From: Clostridium sartagoforme | GTDB lineage: Bacteria; Bacillota; Clostridia; Clostridiales; Clostridiaceae | Length of the DNA stretch: 64,000 nt | NCBI RefSeq assembly: GCF_004794105.1 | Contig: NZ_SRYR01000011.1 | Location: 1 to 64,000 of the forward strand | Direction of reading: 5' to 3' | Shown: in pieces, positions 28,864-38,289 of the stretch | How positions within the stretch are numbered: the stretch's first letter is position 1 | Layout: each line of letters starts with the position of its first letter | Notes under the pieces: model-generated | Told to the model about the DNA's origin: nothing | What the model saw: the letters and a program-made list of their open reading frames with translations, nothing else | Databases searched by the model: none | Made by a program: the position numbers and the translations under genes

Positions 28864-29085
28864 TTACAATTTGTTTATATTAACTCTGTTGGACTTCCTA
28901 ATTTTATTTATATAGATCTTAATTAAGGAAACTACAACAGACATTACTCCTCCTAATGCAAAGCATAATTGTATATTATCTAAAAACAACCCAATTAATA
29001 CCCCAATGCCTACTCCGTAAGCTAAATAAATTGAAAGAATTTTTATTTCATCATCTGACAAAAATAATTTGTCATTCCATTCCAT
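28864..29085 (-). CDS. Small membrane protein, unknown function
   Basis: From the ATG at 29085 the product has 73 residues. A frame eight codons longer (29109) lacks an upstream ribosome site, while the shorter start follows GGGAGGGAAGTGATGAG. Two hydrophobic helices, IYLAYGVGIGVLIGLFL and LCFALGGVMSVVVSLIKIYI, form a hairpin with a basic C-terminus. Glycine spacing in the first helix suggests close packing. I do not recognise a family. It lies between the ACT-domain gene and spmB on the same strand. Confidence 0.65.
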   Translation of the reverse strand: MEWNDKLFLSDDEIKILSIYLAYGVGIGVLIGLFLDNIQLCFALGGVMSVVVSLIKIYINKIRKSNRVNINKL

Positions 29086-29205
29086 TAACTCATCACTTCC
29101 CTCCCTCATTTATATATTCATTATAACTTATTAATCTTCAGAACTAGTTACAAAATTATTACATATCAGTTTATTTTTATTAATATTTTAAGTCATTTAT
29201 TTAAT

Positions 29206-29730
29206 CTATATTAAAAATCTAAGAACAATAAATATAGATACTATTATAGCAGTCATATCTGCCAATAAAGCTGCCCAAACAGTATGTCTAACTTTCTTTA
29301 TTTGTACAGCTCCAAAATAAACTGTAACTGTATAAAAAATAGTTTCTGTAGTTCCCATAATTACTGATGCTATTAGTCCTATGTAACTATCTGGACCATA
29401 ATTCTTTAAAATATCTGTTAATATTCCCATTGCTCCACTTCCTGATAAAGGCTTTATAAGAACTAAAGGAATTACCTCTTTAGGTAGTCCAATAACACCA
29501 GCAATTGGAGAAATCATATTATTTAATATATCTAATAACTTAGCTTCTCTAAAAATATTAACTGCAATTATCATTGCTAATAAATAAGGAAATATATTTA
29601 TACAAACTTTAAGGCCTTCTTTTGCTCCTTCTATAAACCACTCATATACCTTTCTTCCTTTGATCATTCCATAAGTAATTATAATAATTATTATAATAGG
29701 TATTATACTTTTAGTAATATATTCAAACAT
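29206..29730 (-). CDS. spmB: Spore maturation protein B
   Basis: A 174-residue membrane protein with a nucleoside-recognition (gate) fold. The blocks EGAKEGLKVCINIFPYLLAM and KPLSGSGAMGI are characteristic. SpmA and SpmB are needed for normal dehydration of the spore core and hence heat resistance. It follows spmA with a 12-base gap, so they are cotranscribed and probably form one complex. Shine-Dalgarno GGAGGGAC precedes the ATG. Length is normal. Confidence 0.94.
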   Translation of the reverse strand: MFEYITKSIIPIIIIIIITYGMIKGRKVYEWFIEGAKEGLKVCINIFPYLLAMIIAVNIFREAKLLDILNNMISPIAGVIGLPKEVIPLVLIKPLSGSGAMGILTDILKNYGPDSYIGLIASVIMGTTETIFYTVTVYFGAVQIKKVRHTVWAALLADMTAIIVSIFIVLRFLI

Positions 29731-29742
29731 AGATAGTCCCTC

Positions 29743-30318
29743 CTAAAAATATCTTTGAAGTAGCTTACAGAGTAATACTCCTGTAACTGCTGCAAAGGTG
29801 CTAGCTATTACAGCCGGTAAAATAATCATTCCAGGATTATTAGAATTATAAGCTGCTCTAATAGAAATAACTGTCGAAGGAACTAGTTGAATACAAGCTG
29901 AGTTTAATACTAGAAAAAGAGTCATATCATTTGAGGCTGTTCCTTTATTTTTATTTAACCGATCCATTTCTTGCATGGCTTTGATCCCAAAAGGTGTAGC
30001 TGCATTACCTAACCCCATCATATTAGCAGTTATGTTCATTACTATTGCCCCCAGTGCTTTTTCATCCTTAGCTGCTTCTTTAAAAATAAGCTTTAATATA
30101 GGTCTTAGGAGCTTAGCTAGCTTATTAGTAAATCCACTTTTTTCAGCAACCTTCATTACTCCACACCAAAAGCACATAAGTCCAACTAATCCAATAATTA
30201 ATGAAACTGTAGAATCGGCAGAATTAATTACCGCCTTAGAAATACCTTCTCCATTACCTGTTAATAATCCAACTAAAATCCCTAAAAATATCATTACAAA
30301 CCAAATATAATTAATCAA
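29743..30318 (-). CDS. spmA: Spore maturation protein A
   Basis: A 191-residue membrane protein from the TTG at 30318 (MINYIWFVMIFLGILVGLLTG), which matches the usual SpmA N-terminus and has GAGGTGAGAA 6 bases upstream. A TTG six codons earlier (30336) is less likely. The nucleoside-recognition motifs GLGNAATPFGIKAM and NSACIQLVPSTVI are present. It acts with SpmB in spore core dehydration. The pair is transcribed away from the small gene at 30435. Confidence 0.93.
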   Translation of the reverse strand: MINYIWFVMIFLGILVGLLTGNGEGISKAVINSADSTVSLIIGLVGLMCFWCGVMKVAEKSGFTNKLAKLLRPILKLIFKEAAKDEKALGAIVMNITANMMGLGNAATPFGIKAMQEMDRLNKNKGTASNDMTLFLVLNSACIQLVPSTVISIRAAYNSNNPGMIILPAVIASTFAAVTGVLLCKLLQRYF

Positions 30319-30434
30319 ATTCTCACCTCTTCGCAATTACTCCTATAAATATATGACTTGAATATGACTTTTATTAGTGATAGGATAAATATAACTAACA
30401 ATAATTATGTTTAAACACATAAAGGAGATTAATT

Positions 30435-30620
30435 ATGAAGGAAGAAAACTTAAAAATAGCTCAAAAAGATATTGATGATGCACTAAAAACTGTTGAAGAT
30501 ATGGTTAATTTTATTGATGAAGCTGACTTATCTAAAGACGTATTAAAAGAAAAATTTATTACTTTAACTGAAAAAGTTCAAGAATTAGAAAACATATTAA
30601 AGGTTGAAGGAATACTATAG
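30435..30620 (+). CDS. Small acidic helical protein, unknown function
   Basis: A 61-residue protein with a strong ribosome site (AAAGGAG) and ATG. It is highly charged and almost entirely helical; hydrophobic residues at heptad positions (DIDDALKTVEDMVNFI, LTEKVQELENILKV) suggest a short two-helix coiled coil. No signal peptide, membrane segment, cysteine or known domain is seen. It is divergent from spmA. I do not recognise it. Confidence 0.7.
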   Translation: MKEENLKIAQKDIDDALKTVEDMVNFIDEADLSKDVLKEKFITLTEKVQELENILKVEGIL

Positions 30621-30802
30621 AATTATCTTCTACATAACAATTTAAAATTTATAACGGTATTATAAAATCAGCTGTTACATAATGCAAAATTAAGAATTAA
30701 TAATGAAAATATAATAAAAAACTTTTAATGTTTTAAAAAAACAATTTTTAGTACTTATACATGATTATTAATTAAATTTGATTTAAATGTAAGAGTTAAT
30801 AT

Positions 30803-30835
30803 AAAAAAGCAACTTCAAAATGAAGTTGCTTTTTT
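30803..30835. terminator. Bidirectional terminator
   Basis: A 15-bp stem AAAAAAGCAACTTCA / TGAAGTTGCTTTTTT with a 3-4 base loop; T runs occur on both strands. On the plus strand it lies about 180 bases after the 61-residue gene; on the minus strand it ends the orphan unit starting at about 30925. Confidence 0.9.
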
Positions 30836-30925
30836 GACCATAACCTTTTTCAATTAGTTACCCATCCTAATCGAAAGCAATAAATTCTCGTATCATAGTT
30901 GAATTTGAAAACGTTTGTAAATTAT
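30803..30925 (-). ncRNA. Candidate CcpA-controlled small RNA
   Basis: A consensus-like promoter (30932-30960) points into a stretch of about 123 bases that ends at the strong terminator 30803-30835 and contains no reading frame longer than about nine codons. Inside is a stem of ten pairs, TTTCGATTAG with CTAATTGAAA, closing a loop GATGGGTAA. A cre-like sequence, TTGAAAACGTTTGTAA (plus strand, 30905-30920), covers the start region, and ccpA is the next gene upstream on this strand. Prediction only; no homologous RNA family is recognised. Confidence 0.5.
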
Positions 30926-30931
30926 AATTTG

Positions 30932-30960
30932 ATTATAACATGGTTTATATTACCTTTCAA
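30932..30960 (-). promoter_or_regulatory. Sigma-A promoter of the orphan transcript
   Basis: On the minus strand: -35 TTGAAA (30955-30960), 17-base spacer, -10 TATAAT (30932-30937). There is no protein gene downstream before the terminator. Confidence 0.68.
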
Positions 30961-30967
30961 TAGAAAT

Positions 30968-31019
30968 CAAAAAAAGAAATGCAAAAAATATAACTTAAAT
31001 ACATTTCTTACATTTCTTT
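30968..31019 (-). terminator. Probable terminator of ccpA
   Basis: AAAGAAATG (30973-30981) can pair with CATTTCTTT (31011-31019), and the minus strand then reads TTTTTTT. The loop is large, so the call is moderate. Confidence 0.6.
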
Positions 31020-31033
31020 CATTTAAACAGAAA

Positions 31034-32038
<1,005 letters not shown>

Positions 32039-32082
32039 TCATCACTCCATTTTTTTATAGTCTTTATCTCATTTTAACAATA

Positions 32083-32111
32083 ATTATACTCTTTGAAAAC
32101 AGTTTATACAA
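32083..32111 (-). promoter_or_regulatory. Sigma-A promoter of ccpA
   Basis: On the minus strand: -35 TTGTAT (32106-32111), 17-base spacer, -10 TATAAT (32083-32088), about 48 bases before the start codon. Confidence 0.75.
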
Positions 32112-32130
32112 TAATCAATATTTTTCTTTA

Positions 32131-32228
32131 ATTTTTATATAAGTTGATTGTGTAATTACCTAACTTAAGTATTTTAAATATGAACTAACTTAATAAAATG
32201 TATAAATTTTATTTCAAATTATATATAC
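32131..32228. repeat. Dispersed ~95-bp repeat, family 2, copy 1
   Basis: Begins ATTTTTATATAAGTTG and ends TTTCAAATTATATATA, with inverted ends and similarity along its length to the copy at 51987-52083 (shared TTAATAAAxTGTAxAAA core). It lies between the ileS terminator and the ccpA promoter. Confidence 0.55.
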
Positions 32229-32265
32229 TAAAAAGTTAGAAGTCTCCTATTGAAAACTTCTAACT
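32229..32265 (-). terminator. Terminator of ileS
   Basis: A 10-bp stem AGTTAGAAGT / ACTTCTAACT (32234-32243 with 32256-32265), followed on the minus strand by TTTTT, directly after the ileS stop. Confidence 0.88.
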
Positions 32266-32282
32266 TTCTAAACTAATTCTGT

Positions 32283-35200
32283 CTAGCCAACTACAACTAC
32301 TGTCATATTTAGTTTTTCACCATTTATAACAGTTTCAGTATAATCAGCATCTTCATTTACTGCAATTTCTTGAGTTAATGTTTCCCTCTTTATTACATCT
32401 GCATATTTATTGATAACATCAAGTAGCATATCGTTATTTGCAACAAATAGCTTAATCTTATCAGCAACTTCAAAACCCTTTTCTTTTCTCATGTTTTGGA
32501 TCTTTGAAATAATTTCTCTTATTTGTCCTTCTTCTTTTAACTCTTCTGTAATAGTAGTATCAAGAACAACTCCAATTTGGCCTTCTCCAGCAAAAGCATA
32601 TCCTTCTAAACCTTGCATAGTAACTAATACACTTTCACTATTTAATACTATTTCAGTTCCATCAACATTGATAGTTTCAGTTCCACCACTTTGTAGTTTT
32701 TGAGCTAATTCCATTTGGTTTCTTGCTGCTATTTCTTTTCTTATTCCAGGAATTAATTTACCATATTGTCTACCAAGTACAGGTAAGTTAGGCTTAATTT
32801 CAAAGTTAACATATTGTGATAAGTCAGCTCCAAATTCTACTGCCTTTATGTTAAGCTCATCTTTTATAATATCTCCATAGTACGCTGGAATAGCATCTGT
32901 AGATAATAACATCTTAGAAAGTGGCTGTCTATTCTTAATGTTAGCACCGTTTCTTGCACTTCTTCCAAGCTTAACTATTGTATAAGCTAATTCCATTTCC
33001 TTTTCTAAGTTCTTATCTATAGCATCTTCAGAAACTTCTGGCCATGCACATAGGTGTAAACTTTCTTCTGCTGAATTATCTAAACCTACTACTAAGTTTT
33101 GGTAAATTTCTTCTGTTACAAATGGTACAAACGGAGCAGCTACCTTTATTAAAGTAGTTAATACTCTATATAGTGTAACATAAGCACCTATCTTGTCATC
33201 AGTTAAATCTTCAGCCCAGTATCTTGCTCTATTTCTTCTTACATACCAGTTTGATAGCTCATCTGTAAAATCTTCTATAATTAAAGCAGCTTGAGTTATT
33301 TGGTATGAAGCTAAGTTTTCATCAACTTCTTTTATTACTGTGTTAAGCTTAGACATTATCCACTTATCCATTACATTTTCAGATTTAAAATCTTTATAAT
33401 CTAATGGATTAAAGTTATCTAACTCAGCATATAACACGTAGAATGAATATACATTCCATAAAGTACTTAAGAACTTTCTTTGAGCTTCTGAAACATCATC
33501 AACAGAGAATCTTGTTGGAAGCCAAGGAGCACTTGCAGTGTAGAAATGCCATCTTGTAGCATCTGCACCTTGTGAGTCTAGTACTTCAAATGGATCTACT
33601 ACATTTCCCTTTGATTTTGACATCTTTAAGCCCTTCTTATCTAATACGTGGCCTAAAACTATACAGTTTTCAAATGGGTTTCTGTCAAATATAGCTGTTG
33701 AAATAGCTAATAATGTATAGAACCAACCTCTTGTTTGGTCAACAGCTTCTGAAATAAATTGAGCTGGAAAGTTTTCTTCAAATAACTCTTTATTTTCAAA
33801 TGGATAGTGCAATTGAGCAAATGGCATTGATCCTGAATCAAACCAACAGTCAATAACTTCAGCTGTTCTAGTCATTTCTTTACCACACTTAGAACACTTA
33901 AGCTTAACTCCATCTATATATGGTTTATGAAGTTCTATATCATCTGGAACATTAATTCCCTTTTCCTTTAAATCAGCTATACTTCCTACACATTCTCTGT
34001 GTCCGCATTCACATTCCCAAATTGGAAGTGGTGTACCCCAGTATCTATCTCTTGATATACCCCAGTCAATAACATTTTCTAAGAACTTACCAAATCTACC
34101 TGTTCTTATGTTATCTGGATACCAGTTAATTTTATCGTTATTTTCTAAAAGCTTATCTCTAAGCTTAGTCATTTCAACAAACCAGCTTTCTCTTGGATAG
34201 TAAAGAAGTGGTGTGTCACATCTCCAACAGTGTGGATATGAGTGAGTATGCTTTTCAGCTTTAAATAGTTTATTATTTTCTTCTAAATACTTAACTATTG
34301 ATTCATCACATTTCTTAACGAACTTTCCTGCCCATGGAGTTACTTCTGGAACGAAGTTACCACTAGCATCAACTAAGTTAATAAATCCAATTCCATTTTT
34401 CTTAGCAACAATGCTATCATCTTCACCATATGCTGGAGCTATATGAACTATACCAGTACCATCCGATAAAGTTACGTAGTCACCATGAATAACTTCAAAA
34501 GCTTTTCCATCAACTTTTCCAAATGGAAGTAATCTTTCATATTTAGTTCCTAGTAATTCAGTTCCCTTGAACTCTTTTACTACTTCATAATCTTCTCCTA
34601 AAACCTTTGGAGCTAATTCTTTTGCAATAACTAAAATTTCATCTTCAACTTTAGCTTCTATATAATCATAAGCCTTGTTTACACATAATGCTAAGTTAGA
34701 TGGTAAAGTCCAAGGAGTTGTTGTCCAAGCAAGTATATACTTATTTTCTTCTCCTTCAACTTTAAACTTAGCTATAGCAGTTAAGTCCTTAACATCCTTA
34801 TAACCTTGTGAAACTTCATGAGAAGAAAGTCCAGTTCCACATCTTGGACAGTATGGCATTACCTTATGTCCCTTATATAAAAGTCCCTTTTCCCATAATT
34901 GATTTAATGCCCACCAAACAGATTCAATATATGAATTGTGATATGTAACATAAGGTTTTTCCATATCAACCCAATATCCAATTTGGTCAGTCATCTTTTC
35001 CCACATATTAACATAAGTGAATACTGAGTCCTTACATTCCTTAACGAACTTTTCAACTCCGTATTCTTCTATTTGCTCTTTTCCTGAGATTCCAAGTTTC
35101 TTTTCTATCTCTAGCTCAACTGGAAGTCCATGAGTATCCCATCCAGCCTTTCTAATTACTTTGTATCCCTTCATTACCTTATATCTTGGGATAATATCCT

Positions 35201-35393
35201 TCATAACTCTTGTTAATACGTGTCCTACGTGTGGTCTTCCATTTGCTGTTGGAGGCCCATCATAGAATGTAAAATACTCACCATCTTGGTTCATATCAAA
35301 GTTCTTCTTAATTACATTCTTAGCTTTCCAAAGGTCAGCTACTTCTTTTTCCATGCCTACAAAACCCTTTGGTAATTCAACCTTTTTGTACAT
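32283..35393 (-). CDS. ileS: Isoleucyl-tRNA synthetase
   Basis: A 1036-residue class I synthetase that charges tRNA-Ile. The HIGH motif appears as [10 protein letters not shown] (about 50-59) and KMSKS as [11 protein letters not shown] (about 590-600). The long editing (CP1) domain lies between them, including TWTTPWTLP-type residues ([11 protein letters not shown]). A cysteine-containing stretch is present ([30 protein letters not shown]). Length and domain order fit the longer type of bacterial/eukaryote-like IleS rather than the ~920-residue Bacillus form. Expression is under an Ile T-box (35738-35992), and 340 bases separate the T-box terminator from the start codon. Confidence 0.97.
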   Translation of the reverse strand: MYKKVELPKGFVGMEKEVADLWKAKNVIKKNFDMNQDGEYFTFYDGPPTANGRPHVGHVLTRVMKDIIPRYKVMKGYKVIRKAGWDTHGLPVELEIEKKLGISGKEQIEEYGVEKFVKECKDSVFTYVNMWEKMTDQIGYWVDMEKPYVTYHNSYIESVWWALNQLWEKGLLYKGHKVMPYCPRCGTGLSSHEVSQGYKDVKDLTAIAKFKVEGEENKYILAWTTTPWTLPSNLALCVNKAYDYIEAKVEDEILVIAKELAPKVLGEDYEVVKEFKGTELLGTKYERLLPFGKVDGKAFEVIHGDYVTLSDGTGIVHIAPAYGEDDSIVAKKNGIGFINLVDASGNFVPEVTPWAGKFVKKCDESIVKYLEENNKLFKAEKHTHSYPHCWRCDTPLLYYPRESWFVEMTKLRDKLLENNDKINWYPDNIRTGRFGKFLENVIDWGISRDRYWGTPLPIWECECGHRECVGSIADLKEKGINVPDDIELHKPYIDGVKLKCSKCGKEMTRTAEVIDCWFDSGSMPFAQLHYPFENKELFEENFPAQFISEAVDQTRGWFYTLLAISTAIFDRNPFENCIVLGHVLDKKGLKMSKSKGNVVDPFEVLDSQGADATRWHFYTASAPWLPTRFSVDDVSEAQRKFLSTLWNVYSFYVLYAELDNFNPLDYKDFKSENVMDKWIMSKLNTVIKEVDENLASYQITQAALIIEDFTDELSNWYVRRNRARYWAEDLTDDKIGAYVTLYRVLTTLIKVAAPFVPFVTEEIYQNLVVGLDNSAEESLHLCAWPEVSEDAIDKNLEKEMELAYTIVKLGRSARNGANIKNRQPLSKMLLSTDAIPAYYGDIIKDELNIKAVEFGADLSQYVNFEIKPNLPVLGRQYGKLIPGIRKEIAARNQMELAQKLQSGGTETINVDGTEIVLNSESVLVTMQGLEGYAFAGEGQIGVVLDTTITEELKEEGQIREIISKIQNMRKEKGFEVADKIKLFVANNDMLLDVINKYADVIKRETLTQEIAVNEDADYTETVINGEKLNMTVVVVG

Positions 35394-35460
35394 AATTAAA
35401 CTCCCTTCTTGTGATTTAAACTCATTTAAAAGCTACTTTGCTTTCCTATTAATAAATTTA

Positions 35461-35563
35461 ATATATAAGCTTTCAATTAATGTAATTTACACTTTAAAAT
35501 TATTTTTCACTCAAAATAATATAGGCACTTAAAATGTAGATTGTTTATTGAAACATATATATT
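35461..35563. repeat. Dispersed ~100-bp repeat, family 1, copy A
   Basis: Begins ATATATAAGCTTTCAATTAA and ends TTATTGAAACATATATATT; the two ends are inverted copies of one another. About three quarters of positions match copy B at 36012-36112, in the same orientation. It sits in the ileS mRNA leader between the T-box terminator and the start codon. Confidence 0.65.
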
Positions 35564-35737
35564 TGTTTTTAACAATTTTTATAAATAAAAAGTATAAATT
35601 ATAATATTTAATGCTTTTTAGAAAGATCCAAATCACTAAAATATGATAATTCATACTTCAAAGATATTGGTCACTTCATTATTATGTTAATACCCTTATT
35701 CTTTGCACTATATCCTTATTATATTTCCTAAATATAA

Positions 35738-35992
35738 TAAAAAAACTTCGCCCACAATAGGACGAAGATTATTCGCTATACCACCTAAGGTTATAATTTC
35801 ACTTATATTAATGAAATTAATAATTTCGAGCACTAACATACTCTATCTTTTAACGCAAGCTAACGTGAAGACCTAATAAGCATTTTACCTTTCAGCCTCA
35901 AACTCCTAGGTGATTTTCCCTAATCTTATCTATGGTTTTGCACCTTCCAACCACTCTCTTAAAGAATCCAATTAAGTACTTTTCCTAATCAT
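35738..35992 (-). promoter_or_regulatory. T-box leader of ileS (isoleucine specifier)
   Basis: On the minus strand: the stem I region includes AGAGAGTGG; the specifier loop AAAATCACCTAGGAG carries ATC (Ile) at 35914-35912; the T-box core AGGTGGTATAGCGA is at 35786-35773. UGGU in the core would pair with ACCA, as expected for tRNA-Ile with A at the discriminator. The terminator stem CTTCGTCC / GGGCGAAG (35746-35767) ends in seven T. Confidence 0.95.
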
Positions 35993-36011
35993 AGTTTTTA
36001 TTTATAAAAGT

Positions 36012-36112
36012 CATCTATGCTTTCGATTAATGTAATTTGATTTAATAATTATTTATCACTTAAAATAATATAAATTCTCAAAATGTACATTAATTACTGA
36101 AACATATATATT
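36012..36112. repeat. Dispersed ~100-bp repeat, family 1, copy B
   Basis: Begins TCATCTATGCTTTCGATTAA and ends TACTGAAACATATATATT. It lies just upstream of the T-box, so the T-box is bracketed by copies A and B in direct orientation. The rest of the gap to 36240 is AT-rich with nothing further supported. Confidence 0.62.
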
Positions 36113-36249
36113 ATTCTACTACAAAGTAAATTAATATAAAAGTATATATATGAGAATATTTTAATAAATTTAAAGAAAAATATCAATATATTTCTAAATG
36201 TTAGCCATCTTGATAGTCGAAACTAATTAATAATTTTTATCAATTAGTA

Positions 36250-36278
36250 TTGACTTTCTATAGCAATCCACATATAAT
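36250..36278 (+). promoter_or_regulatory. Sigma-A promoter of the BFD-like gene
   Basis: -35 TTGACT (36250-36255), 17-base spacer, -10 TATAAT (36273-36278), giving a leader of about 80 bases. Confidence 0.8.
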
Positions 36279-36363
36279 ATAATCATAAAGAATAAATATT
36301 AAAAATTTATTTTTTATCCCCTTTATTTTCCTTAATCTATTCTTATATTAGGAGGAAAGATAA

Positions 36364-36582
36364 ATGGAAAATAACTTAAACGAACAAGTCCTTGATAAGC
36401 TTACTAAAGTTTGTACTTGCAAGGCAATACCAAGATCCAAAATTAAAGATGCAATCAAAGCCGGAGCTCATACTGTATCAGAAGTTTCTAAGGCAACGGG
36501 AGCTTGTACAGGTGGGTGCAGAGGCTACAGATGTACCCCTACAATCCAAAATTTGATTGAGAAGCATCTGGAAAATAACTAA
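36364..36582 (+). CDS. BFD-like [2Fe-2S]-binding protein
   Basis: A 72-residue single-domain protein of the bacterioferritin-associated-ferredoxin-like fold. Four expected cluster ligands are present: CTC (Cys17, Cys19) and CTGGC (Cys48, Cys52), with an extra Cys57 in RGYRCTP. The RSKIKDAIKAGA and TVSEVSKATGAC blocks are typical. Small stand-alone BFD-like proteins are common in clostridia; proposed roles are electron transfer or iron mobilisation, not proven. It is monocistronic, with its own promoter and terminator, and GGAGGAAAG before the ATG. Confidence 0.9.
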   Translation: MENNLNEQVLDKLTKVCTCKAIPRSKIKDAIKAGAHTVSEVSKATGACTGGCRGYRCTPTIQNLIEKHLENN

Positions 36583-36626
36583 TATAGTTCCCCCAAACTA
36601 TATTAGCATATAGATTATATCTCCCC

Positions 36627-36662
36627 TAAAACCACCTGCTATGGAAACAGGTGGTTTTTTTA
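36627..36662 (+). terminator. Terminator of the BFD-like gene
   Basis: Stem AAAACCACCTG / CAGGTGGTTTT (36627-36637 with 36648-36658), followed by T residues. The opposite strand also has a short T run and may end the small gene at 36713-36889. Confidence 0.92.
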
Positions 36663-36712
36663 TGCAAAAAATAAATAGAGCTGCATTACAACAACCCTAT
36701 AAATCTAATTTT

Positions 36713-36889
36713 TTAAAATATCTTCATTGATATTCCATAACTTTTGAAACTATCTTTTGATAAATTAATATGTTTTAATTCCTTGTCTTCCTCTTTTTTA
36801 AGACTTGATGTGTTAAATTCTATCATTGCTTCTTCAAAGTATTTTTTTATTCTCTTTGGCGTAGGTATAATAATAGCCTTAAATATCAT
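36713..36889 (-). CDS. Small basic protein, unknown function (58 residues)
   Basis: Minus-strand ATG at 36889 with AGGAGAT 5 bases upstream and an in-frame TAA at 36713-36715. The peptide begins MIFKAIIIPTPKRIKKYFEE and ends SYGISMKIF; it is rich in lysine and has a single amphipathic helix region. No known domain, signal or membrane segment. It follows glxK by 26 bases on the same strand and may be the last gene of that transcript. Support comes from the ribosome site, the gene spacing and the convergent terminator. Confidence 0.6.
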   Translation of the reverse strand: MIFKAIIIPTPKRIKKYFEEAMIEFNTSSLKKEEDKELKHINLSKDSFKSYGISMKIF

Positions 36890-36915
36890 AAAAATCTCCT
36901 AAAAATTTATCTACA

Positions 36916-38058
36916 TTATAATATACTGTGTTTTATTGCAATTATTCTTACTATATTTTCTGTAGCTACCGCTAAATTGTTTTTTCCTTCTTTTAAGGCC
37001 TTATCTAATTCCATTACTCCTGGAGTTATACCTACTATGGAATCTATACCAAGAGAATAAAGTTCATTAATTTCCTTGCCAATCTTCCCTGCAAAAGCTA
37101 TTACTGGAATATTATATTTCTTAGCTAAAGTAGCAACACCAGCTGGTGTTTTCCCAAACTTAGTTTGAAAATCTATACTTCCTTCACCTGTGAATACGAA
37201 GTCTGCACCTTTTAACTTATCTTCTAATCTTGAATATTCTATTACAGTATCTATACCTGGCTTTACTTCACCATTACAAAACCCTATCAGTGCAGCTCCT
37301 AAGCCTCCTGCAGCTCCAGCGCCTTGTATATTATCTATATCTTTTCCTATTATTTTTCTAGATATATTAGCAAAATGTTTTAGATTTTCATCAAGAATTT
37401 TTACAATTTCATCATTTGCACCCTTTTGCCTACCAAATACTTCACTTGCTCCTTCAGGTCCAGTAAGAGGATTCTTTACATCACAGGCTATTTCTATTTT
37501 AGTACTTAATATTCTTTTATCTAAATTAGAAATATCTATAGATGATATTTTTCTTAATTCTCCTCCGCCATAGGAAACTTCATTGTTTTCCTTATCTTTA
37601 AATCTAACTCCTAAGGCTTGAAGCATTCCTACCCCGGCATCATTAGTAGCACTTCCTCCTAGCCCTATAAGTATTCTATCAACATCTTTATCTAAGGCTT
37701 CCTTTATTAATTCTCCTGTTCCAAAACTTGTAGTTATTAGCGGGCTCCTATTATCTTTATCTACTAAATGTAATCCACTAGCTTCAGCCATTTCAATTAT
37801 AGCTGTTTTTTTATCTCCTAAAATTCCAAACCTTGCCCTAACCTTATTTCCTAATGGAGCAACAACATCTTTATAATAAATTTCTCCATTTGTAGCATCA
37901 ACCAATGCATCTAAAGTTCCCTCTCCTCCATCTCCCATGGGGGCATGAACTATTTCTATTTCATTTATTACTCTCTTTATTCCCTTTTCCATGGCTAAAC
38001 AAGCCTCTTTTGCAGTCATACTTTCTTTAAAAGAATCAGGTGCTAATACTATCTTCAT
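36916..38058 (-). CDS. glxK: Glycerate kinase
   Basis: A 380-residue kinase of the GlxK/GarK family that phosphorylates D-glycerate, feeding it into glycolysis. The start MKIVLAPDSFKESMTAKEAC, the block GDGGEGTLDALV (about 43-54), LIGLGGSATNDAGVGML (about 131-147) and the C-terminal VFTGEGSIDFQTKFGKTPAG (about 286-305) are the family landmarks. Length is normal. No tartronate or glyoxylate genes are nearby, so its pathway context is not visible here. Confidence 0.95.
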   Translation of the reverse strand: MKIVLAPDSFKESMTAKEACLAMEKGIKRVINEIEIVHAPMGDGGEGTLDALVDATNGEIYYKDVVAPLGNKVRARFGILGDKKTAIIEMAEASGLHLVDKDNRSPLITTSFGTGELIKEALDKDVDRILIGLGGSATNDAGVGMLQALGVRFKDKENNEVSYGGGELRKISSIDISNLDKRILSTKIEIACDVKNPLTGPEGASEVFGRQKGANDEIVKILDENLKHFANISRKIIGKDIDNIQGAGAAGGLGAALIGFCNGEVKPGIDTVIEYSRLEDKLKGADFVFTGEGSIDFQTKFGKTPAGVATLAKKYNIPVIAFAGKIGKEINELYSLGIDSIVGITPGVMELDKALKEGKNNLAVATENIVRIIAIKHSIL

Positions 38059-38289
38059 ACTTCTTCTCCACTCAACATAATAGTTACTAATTTAAAAATC
38101 ATTATTTATTATTGTTAAATAACTTATAATAATTTTTATCTGCTAACTATATAATTAAATATTTTATCTACTTATAATTTTATACAAGATCTATATATTT
38201 ATTTTATCATTATTATATCTATAAATATCTATACTTAATTCCTAATTGTGATATAATTTTATAGAACTTATTCAGGAAGGAGCTATATT

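Noticed and set aside
30435..30620. 61-residue coiled protein considered as an antitoxin
   Set aside because: No toxin gene adjoining and no DNA-binding motif; left as unknown.
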